The notes below the pieces were generated by a model. It saw only the letters and a program-made list of their open reading frames with translations. It did not search any database and was not told where the DNA came from. Both the position numbers and the translations under genes were made by a program. Positions 7,185 to 11,156 of a stretch of 11,156 nt of DNA are shown here, piece after piece (within the stretch, counting starts at the first letter, position 1; each line of letters opens with the position of its first letter). The stretch spans positions 1-11,156 of the forward strand of contig CASFRQ010000062.1 in NCBI GenBank assembly GCA_949296785.1. The letters run 5' to 3'. Source of the stretch: an uncultured Alphaproteobacteria bacterium. GTDB lineage: Bacteria > Pseudomonadota > Alphaproteobacteria > CASFRQ01 > SAAU01.

Positions 7185-7802
7185 GATTTCGTTCAATGAA
7201 TATGGAAACATGTTATAAGCCATGAACACAGGCATGTGTTTGTTTATGATGGTTTTCTGGTTTGAACAGAAAAAGAAGTTTTGCCTTCAAGTAAACTTCA
7301 CGGGTACTTAGCAAACCTAAAAACCGGAAAAATAAAATAAGAGAAAACCTCAAAATCGGTCGGATTTCAAAAGGAAACGGGATTCCTTCAATTCGTCGGC
7401 GTATGGTAACTTTCCTTATATCAAAACAACCCGGTTTTATCATATTTAATCATTATCCTTCCTGTTTCTTTAGGATTCGCCTCGGAAAGAAATCTCATAC
7501 ATAAATCATAATTCAGCTTAAAATTTTAAAGAAACAAGTCCCGTCCGGCAACAGAAAGAATAAATGTCCTTTGACGACGAAAGAAACAGACATTATTCGG
7601 CCGCGGAGAATAAATATTGTCTGAAGGGAAAATTCATCTTCCTCCGGTACCAGAGAAGAGCAGAAGACTGATCTCCGATATCAGTATTTCCGGATAATGA
7701 AAACTGCCCGACAACAGAAAAAACAAGCATCTCCCAAGAGCCGAAAAACACCTGTCGTCCGGAAAAAGAAAAAATTAACATTGCCCGGCGGATGAAACAA
7801 GC

Positions 7803-7820
7803 CCGTCCGAACACGGGCGG
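7803..7820. terminator. GC-rich hairpin, candidate terminator or structured RNA element
   Basis: CCGTCCG (7803-7809) pairs with CGGGCGG (7814-7820) around an AACA tetraloop, with one T-G wobble. A TTTTT run starts eight bases later on the plus strand. Read on the minus strand, the overlapping arms GCCCGT/ACGGGC (7801-7818) are followed within two bases by TTGTTT. Either strand could terminate here. It would insulate dnaA from transcription arriving from uvrA, or end a short unannotated transcript. Confidence 0.35.
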
Positions 7821-7921
7821 CGACCGAATTTTTAACATTAACAAAATTTCAAATAACAATAAGCATGCCGACGCGGGACAAAACAAATCTCGGGGAAAAG
7901 GGCAATGAAACTTCTTTTGTC

Positions 7922-7951
7922 TTGTTTTTCCCTTTCTCATTCGCATATAGA
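7922..7951 (+). promoter_or_regulatory. Candidate dnaA promoter
   Basis: TTGTTT (7922-7927) and TATAGA (7946-7951) are separated by 18 bases, a fair fit to a housekeeping sigma-70 promoter. Transcription would start near 7958 and leave a leader of about 115 bases before dnaA. The leader contains a nine-T run (7988-7996) and is otherwise AT-rich. It is the best -35/-10 pair I see in the 150 bases before dnaA; no experimental sign is available. Confidence 0.35.
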
Positions 7952-8073
7952 CTAAACGCATAAAATTTAATTCAAAGTCGTTATTGCTTTTTTTTTCAAG
8001 TTTATTTAGTATGTCTCTATTCTTCCCCCGTTGGAAGAAAACAGTTCCCACCCGGATTCTTTGAGGTATCGTT

Positions 8074-9465
8074 TTGGAAATGACTTTGTTGGAACAATGG
8101 GACGCCGTCTGTACTTTGTTGGAAGAAAGTTTGGGCGAAAATGTCCTGAACCGCTGGTTGAAAAAAATTGAGCCGCACGAGGCTGACGCCTGTTCGGCCG
8201 TTTTGTTCGTTCCTACCCGCTTTATCAACGAATGGATACAAAAAAATTACGCCGATGATATTTTAAGCGCGTGGCAAACGGTCAACCCTGACATGTCCTC
8301 TTTGGAATTTAAGGTGGCTCCCGTCCGGTTAAAGCAGGAAGCCGCCGTTAAAGAAGAGCCTTTTCCGCAAAGCGAAAACGGGCCGATGAGAAACCTTTCT
8401 CCGGCAAACGAAACAGCCGGAACGGATTTATCCGATACGAACGAAGTTTCCACAAATCTTGACCCTCGCTACACTTTTGACAATTTCGTTGTGGGAAAGC
8501 CGAATGAATTTGCCTACGCCGCCGCTTTAAGAGTGGCGGAAATGAAGGAAATCTCCTTCAACCCCCTGTACCTGCACGGCGGGGTCGGGCTGGGCAAAAC
8601 GCACCTGATGCAGGCCATTGCCTGGCGGATTAAGGAACTTTCCCCGGAACGCAAAGTCCTGTACTTGTCCGCCGAAAAATTTATGTATCAGTTTGTCAAG
8701 GCGCTCAGGTATGACAACACCGTCTCTTTCCGGGATATGTTCCGTTCCGTGGATGTTTTGATGATTGACGATGTGCAGTTTATCTGCGGCAAAAAAGCAA
8801 CGCAGGAGGAATTTTTCCACACTTTTAACTCCCTGGTGGACCAAGGTAAGCAAATTATTTTAACAGCCGATTCTTCCCCGGTAGATTTAAAGGGGATTGA
8901 GGACCGTCTGAAAACCCGCATGGGATACGGGTTAGTAGTGGATATTTACCCCACGACCTATGAATTGCGGCTTGGCATTTTACAATCCAAAGCGCAGATG
9001 ATGGGTGCCGAAGTACCGGAAACGGTTATTGATTTTTTGGCGCACCATATTTCAACCAATGTCCGCGAGTTGGAAGGCGCCTTGCGCCGCGTCGTCGCCC
9101 ATTCGCAACTTATCGGCCTGCCGATTACTCTGGAAAGCACGCAGGATATTCTCAAAGACCTTTTGGGTGCTTGCGAGCGCAAAGTCACGATTGAAGAAAT
9201 CCAAAAAAAGGTAGCGGAGCATTACAATCTGAAAGTCGCTGATTTGAAATCCGCCAAGAAAGAGCGCAAAATCGCCCGCCCCAGACAGGTGGCCATGTAC
9301 CTGTCTAAGGTATTGACGACCAAGTCTTTACCGGAAATCGGGCTGAAGTTTGACCGGGACCATACAACCGTCATTCACGCGATAAAAACGATTGAAGACT
9401 TGCTGAAAACCGACGCCAATCTGAACGAAGACATCAATATTTTGAAAAGAACTTTGGAAAATTAG
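8074..9465 (+). CDS. dnaA: DnaA, chromosomal replication initiator
   Basis: DnaA is the AAA+ ATPase that binds the origin and opens it. The 463 residues show all four domains: N-terminal domain I (about 1-85), a short Ser/Asn-rich linker II (86-130), AAA+ domain III with Walker A GGVGLGKT (169-176) and Walker B VLMIDDVQF (228-236), and DNA-binding domain IV (about 370-463) with the basic ARPRQ loop and a DHTTV motif at 429-433. The preferred start is TTG at 8074, because GAGG (8063-8066) lies 7 bases before it; the ATG at 8080 would be 13 bases away. The signature before DHTTV reads KFDR where the usual form has FGGR, one residue shorter. A RpoH-type promoter starts 39 bp after the stop, so the heat-shock genes need not depend on dnaA transcription. 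Confidence 0.98.
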   Translation: MEMTLLEQWDAVCTLLEESLGENVLNRWLKKIEPHEADACSAVLFVPTRFINEWIQKNYADDILSAWQTVNPDMSSLEFKVAPVRLKQEAAVKEEPFPQSENGPMRNLSPANETAGTDLSDTNEVSTNLDPRYTFDNFVVGKPNEFAYAAALRVAEMKEISFNPLYLHGGVGLGKTHLMQAIAWRIKELSPERKVLYLSAEKFMYQFVKALRYDNTVSFRDMFRSVDVLMIDDVQFICGKKATQEEFFHTFNSLVDQGKQIILTADSSPVDLKGIEDRLKTRMGYGLVVDIYPTTYELRLGILQSKAQMMGAEVPETVIDFLAHHISTNVRELEGALRRVVAHSQLIGLPITLESTQDILKDLLGACERKVTIEEIQKKVAEHYNLKVADLKSAKKERKIARPRQVAMYLSKVLTTKSLPEIGLKFDRDHTTVIHAIKTIEDLLKTDANLNEDINILKRTLEN

Positions 9466-9504
9466 AAAAAATAAGCCCATCCGGTTAAAAAAGAAGAAAA
9501 AGCT

Positions 9505-9536
9505 CTTGAAAAAAACAATCATCCTTCCTATCTGTG
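9505..9536 (+). promoter_or_regulatory. RpoH (sigma-32) heat-shock promoter of hsp20
   Basis: CTTG (9505-9508, continuing as CTTGAAA) is followed after 18 bases by CCTATCTGTG (9527-9536). This matches every defined position of the alphaproteobacterial heat-shock consensus CTTG-N17/18-CYTATNTNNG. The predicted start lies about 25 bases before the hsp20 start codon, and AGGAG lies between them. The consensus is known; its use here is inferred from the match and from its position before a heat-shock gene. Confidence 0.8.
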
Positions 9537-9566
9537 TCTTATAAGAAACCATAACAGGAGAAAGAA

Positions 9567-10067
9567 ATGTCCCGGATTGTTCCCTTCGGAAACCCGTTGA
9601 TGCTGGGCTTTGAAGAACTGGAAAAAATGATGGAAAGGCTTTCCAAGTCAACGCAGGAAGGGTTCCCTCCTTACAATATAGAAGTCATCCCGCCGGATGA
9701 AAAGTTAAAAATCACTTTGGCTGTCGCCGGTTTCGGGGAAGAGGATCTGGATATTTCCGTTGAAGGCAGCCAACTGGTCATCCGAGGACGGCAACACGAG
9801 CAGCCTGACCCTCAGACGCGTTATTTATATAAGGGCATTGCCGGGCGGCAGTTCGTCAAATCCTTTATGCTGGCGGACGGGATAAAGGTGGCGGGTGCTT
9901 CTTTAGATAAAGGGCTACTCAGTATTTACCTTGAAAAAATAGAACCGAAAGTGAAAATAACCAAAATCGCCATCCAAAAAAAAGAAACGGAACCGCATTT
10001 GATTTTGAACAAAAATTATGAAGAGACTCCCCAAAAGAGTCATAAACAGGAAGAAACGGAAGAATGA
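9567..10067 (+). CDS. Small heat-shock protein (Hsp20/IbpA type)
   Basis: This ATP-independent holdase of the alpha-crystallin family binds unfolding proteins in the cytoplasm and passes them to DnaK/ClpB. Of its 166 residues, about 36-124 form the alpha-crystallin domain, with the typical YKGIAGRQFVKSF segment (88-100), LADGIKV (102-108) and GLLSIYLEK (116-124). A C-terminal I-x-I motif (IAI, 134-136) should dock onto neighbouring subunits. The tail after about 140 is longer and more charged than in E. coli IbpA and is probably disordered. The ATG at 9567 has AGGAG 8 bases upstream and a perfect RpoH promoter. The stop TGA overlaps the next start as ATGA, so the downstream DUF1150 gene is translationally coupled. 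Confidence 0.95.
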   Translation: MSRIVPFGNPLMLGFEELEKMMERLSKSTQEGFPPYNIEVIPPDEKLKITLAVAGFGEEDLDISVEGSQLVIRGRQHEQPDPQTRYLYKGIAGRQFVKSFMLADGIKVAGASLDKGLLSIYLEKIEPKVKITKIAIQKKETEPHLILNKNYEETPQKSHKQEETEE

Positions 10068-10294
10068 AACGCTCATCAAATCTCCCCTCTGTTGAAGATG
10101 AGCTCTTGGAAGAAGACTTCAGCGAATGGGGATTGAAGGAAGATGTCGCCTTCGTCAAAAAAGACATTATCAACCACCGCACTGTCTGGGCTATTTACAG
10201 CCCGGAAGGGGCCTACATGGGATGCGCCCTGGACCGGCAAACAGCCTTGGCTTTGGCGGCGCAAAACGACCTGAGGGCCATGAGTGTCCATTAA
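10064..10294 (+). CDS. DUF1150-family small protein
   Basis: This 76-aa cytoplasmic protein resembles the DUF1150 family, which in alphaproteobacteria typically follows an hsp20 gene. Visible family features are an N-terminal acidic stretch (EDELLEEDFSEW, 11-22), a small beta-rich core (VWAIYSPEGAYMGCALDR) and a helix ending in the family's SVH C-terminus. The start ATG overlaps the hsp20 stop by four bases (ATGA), with GGAAG just upstream, so translation is coupled and expression should follow heat shock. The biochemical function of the family is not known to me; an accessory role in small heat-shock protein function is suggested only by the conserved pairing. Confidence 0.88.
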   Translation: MKRSSNLPSVEDELLEEDFSEWGLKEDVAFVKKDIINHRTVWAIYSPEGAYMGCALDRQTALALAAQNDLRAMSVH

Positions 10295-10398
10295 CTTCTT
10301 TTCCCTGTTCCGAGAAAACTTTTGAGCGGGATATACCATTTCTATAAGCGCATACTAACGCTTTCTCCTTTTTTGGAAATCGTTGCTTCTGCTCCTCC

Positions 10399-10425
10399 TT
10401 TACCCGGTAAAGCGGGTTAAATTTT
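10399..10425 (+). terminator. Candidate intrinsic terminator of the hsp20 operon
   Basis: TTTACCCG (10399-10406) pairs with CGGGTTAAA (10413-10421), with a single bulged T and a six-base loop, and is followed directly by TTTTCTT. It lies about 105 bases after the DUF1150 stop. The stem has only four strong G-C pairs, so efficiency may be modest. The GTGTT/AACAC stem 17 bases further on, with a longer T-rich tail, could serve as backup. Confidence 0.4.
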
Positions 10426-10818
10426 CTTGATTGTTATGTGTTGATTTTCATACAAGGAAACACTTTTTCTTTTATTTTGTCATTATATTCTCCGGCCATA
10501 GACCATACGGTAATGTTGATTGATGTCCCCTTGTTTTATTGACAACAGGCCAGACTTTGCCGGCATACGGCGCGAAAAAGTAAAAAACTGAATCACGATA
10601 AATAATACCTTGTTTTTAACAAAAACATCACTGCCCTTTTCCAAGCGAAGAATAAATGTCCCTTATGTCCAAACAAAGGATTTTTATCATATCCTCCTCA
10701 CAATAACGACTTTATTAAAAACCATTTTTCATAAAATTTCCCGAAAAGGAAAAATTATTCCTTTGTAAACAATTAACGCTGGACAAAAAATTTAAAAGGC
10801 TTTATTTTCATATACATT

Positions 10819-10847
10819 TTGCAGGCGAAAGCATTTTAATATATAAA
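10819..10847 (+). promoter_or_regulatory. Candidate gatC promoter
   Basis: TTGCAG (10819-10824) and TATAAA (10842-10847) are separated by exactly 17 bases, a good sigma-70 spacing. The predicted start would fall near 10854, almost on the GAGG ribosome binding site (10851-10854), leaving a leader of about seven bases. That is unusually short, so either the transcript is nearly leaderless or the true promoter lies further upstream. Confidence 0.3.
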
Positions 10848-10860
10848 AATGAGGTCATAG

Positions 10861-11151
10861 ATGAAAATAGATTCCAAAATTATTAAGGAAATGGCCTTCT
10901 GGGTGCGCGTCCGGTTAAGAGAGGAAGAAGCCGAACAAATGGCCGCCTCTTTTTCCGAGACGCTCTCCTGGATTGACCGGGAAATGATAACAGACGAACT
11001 TGAAGGCGTGCAGCCGATGCCTTCCGTTATAGAAGACCCCATCCGCATGCGCACGGACGAGGTAACGGACGGTGGCAAACAAAAGGAAATCCTTTCTTGT
11101 TCCGAACACGCGGCGGACGGTTTTTTCACCGTTCCGAAAATGGTTGAATAA
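10861..11151 (+). CDS. gatC: GatC, Asp/Glu-tRNA amidotransferase subunit C
   Basis: GatC is the small subunit of the GatCAB amidotransferase, which converts Glu-tRNA(Gln) and Asp-tRNA(Asn) to their amide forms; it clamps GatA to GatB. At 96 aa it has the usual length. The N-terminal helices (LREEEAEQMAASFSETLSWI, about 19-38), the EGVQPM turn (48-53), the MRTDEVTDGG loop (63-72) and the C-terminal FFTVPKMVE all match the family. A segment that often reads NAP before the C-terminus is SCSEH here. GAGG lies six bases before the ATG. The stop TAA is immediately followed by GGAGG, the expected ribosome binding site of a downstream gatA, so this is probably the first gene of a gat operon. Confidence 0.95.
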   Translation: MKIDSKIIKEMAFWVRVRLREEEAEQMAASFSETLSWIDREMITDELEGVQPMPSVIEDPIRMRTDEVTDGGKQKEILSCSEHAADGFFTVPKMVE

Positions 11152-11156
11152 GGAGG
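11152..11156 (+). promoter_or_regulatory. Ribosome binding site of the next gene (probably gatA)
   Basis: The last five bases, GGAGG, directly follow the gatC stop and form a near-perfect Shine-Dalgarno core. The gene they serve lies outside the window. Its identity as gatA is inferred from the common gatC-gatA order. Confidence 0.55.

Larger units (their letters stand above)
7185..8073. other. 889-bp intergenic region between uvrA and dnaA
   Basis: I find no convincing protein or RNA gene here. Just after uvrA there is a stem AACACA/TGTGTT (7225-7240, loop GGCA, extendable by wobble pairs) without a T-run. GAAGTTT/AAACTTC (7275-7281 and 7293-7299) forms another stem. CTGAT/ATCAG (7668-7672 and 7680-7684) is a shorter one. 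A GC-rich hairpin at 7803-7820 and a promoter-like pair at 7922-7951 are listed separately. A 35-codon plus-strand frame (7564-7671) has only a poor ribosome binding site. I see no TTATNCACA DnaA box, so nothing shows that this is a replication origin. Confidence 0.5.
10295..10860. other. 566-bp AT-rich intergenic region upstream of gatC
   Basis: I see no gene here. It holds a candidate terminator (10399-10425), a second weak one, GTGTT/AACAC (10438-10463) followed by a T-rich run, and several inverted repeats: CCTTGT/ACAAcAGG (10529-10549), GCCG/CGGC (10559-10571), the perfect TGTTTTT-AAC-AAAAACA (10611-10627), AGGAT/ATCCT (10677-10695) and the perfect AAAGGAA/TTCCTTT (10745-10764). The density of small dyads is high, but AT-rich DNA produces them readily. 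A short leader with a good ribosome binding site connects to gatC. Confidence 0.5.

Noticed and set aside
7213..7443. 76-codon minus-strand frame downstream of uvrA
   Set aside because: A Shine-Dalgarno-like AGGAAGGA is present but about 12 bases from the start, and the product looks random with no family.
7556..7569. 14-mer AAGAATAAATGTCC shared with 10648-10661, both in gaps
   Set aside because: One shared 14-mer in 11 kb of AT-rich DNA is close to chance, and the flanks do not match.
7564..7671. 35-codon plus-strand frame between uvrA and dnaA
   Set aside because: The ribosome binding site is weak and there is no recognisable product.
7185..8073. Possible replication origin next to dnaA
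   Set aside because: I found no TTATNCACA-type boxes or iterons, and alphaproteobacterial origins often lie elsewhere.
7593..8228. 211-codon minus-strand frame crossing the dnaA start
   Set aside because: Its first 50 or so codons are antisense to dnaA, and the rest has erratic composition with no domain or ribosome binding site.

Overview
The window looks like a chromosomal segment of an alphaproteobacterium. Three things support this: an hsp20 gene overlapping a DUF1150-type gene, a heat-shock promoter in front of hsp20 that fits the alphaproteobacterial RpoH consensus (CTTG-N18-CYTATNTNNG), and UvrA, DnaA and GatC proteins of alphaproteobacterial character. The moderate GC content, long AT-rich gaps and an isolated VirD4-type gene fit a host-associated or uncultured lineage, but that is inference; genus and order cannot be read from this sequence.

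Layout. Bases 3-110 are the 3' end of an unidentified plus-strand gene. A 547-bp gap follows, with a possible broken small minus-strand gene and a short imperfect tandem repeat. Bases 4227 down to 658 hold a two-gene minus-strand operon: a 468-aa pentapeptide-repeat protein, then 3 bp later a 719-aa VirD4/TraG-type coupling ATPase. No other secretion or conjugation gene is visible. Divergent from it, across 176 bp containing a T-flanked hairpin, is uvrA (4404-7184). An 889-bp gap with no convincing gene, but with hairpins and a plausible promoter, precedes dnaA (8074-9465), whose best-supported start is TTG. Then come a RpoH-type promoter, hsp20 (9567-10067) and the overlapping DUF1150 gene (10064-10294), with a candidate terminator about 100 bp further on. 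A 566-bp AT-rich gap with several small inverted repeats leads to gatC (10861-11151). The window ends on GGAGG, probably the ribosome binding site of gatA.

Function. Most of the window is housekeeping: excision repair, replication initiation, protein quality control and tRNA-dependent amidation. The unusual part is the pentapeptide/VirD4 pair. A type IV coupling protein normally recruits substrates to a secretion channel. Here its only partner is a soluble beta-helix protein with a long disordered tail and a basic C-terminus. The partner could be a substrate, an adaptor or a regulator of the ATPase; the sequence does not decide which.
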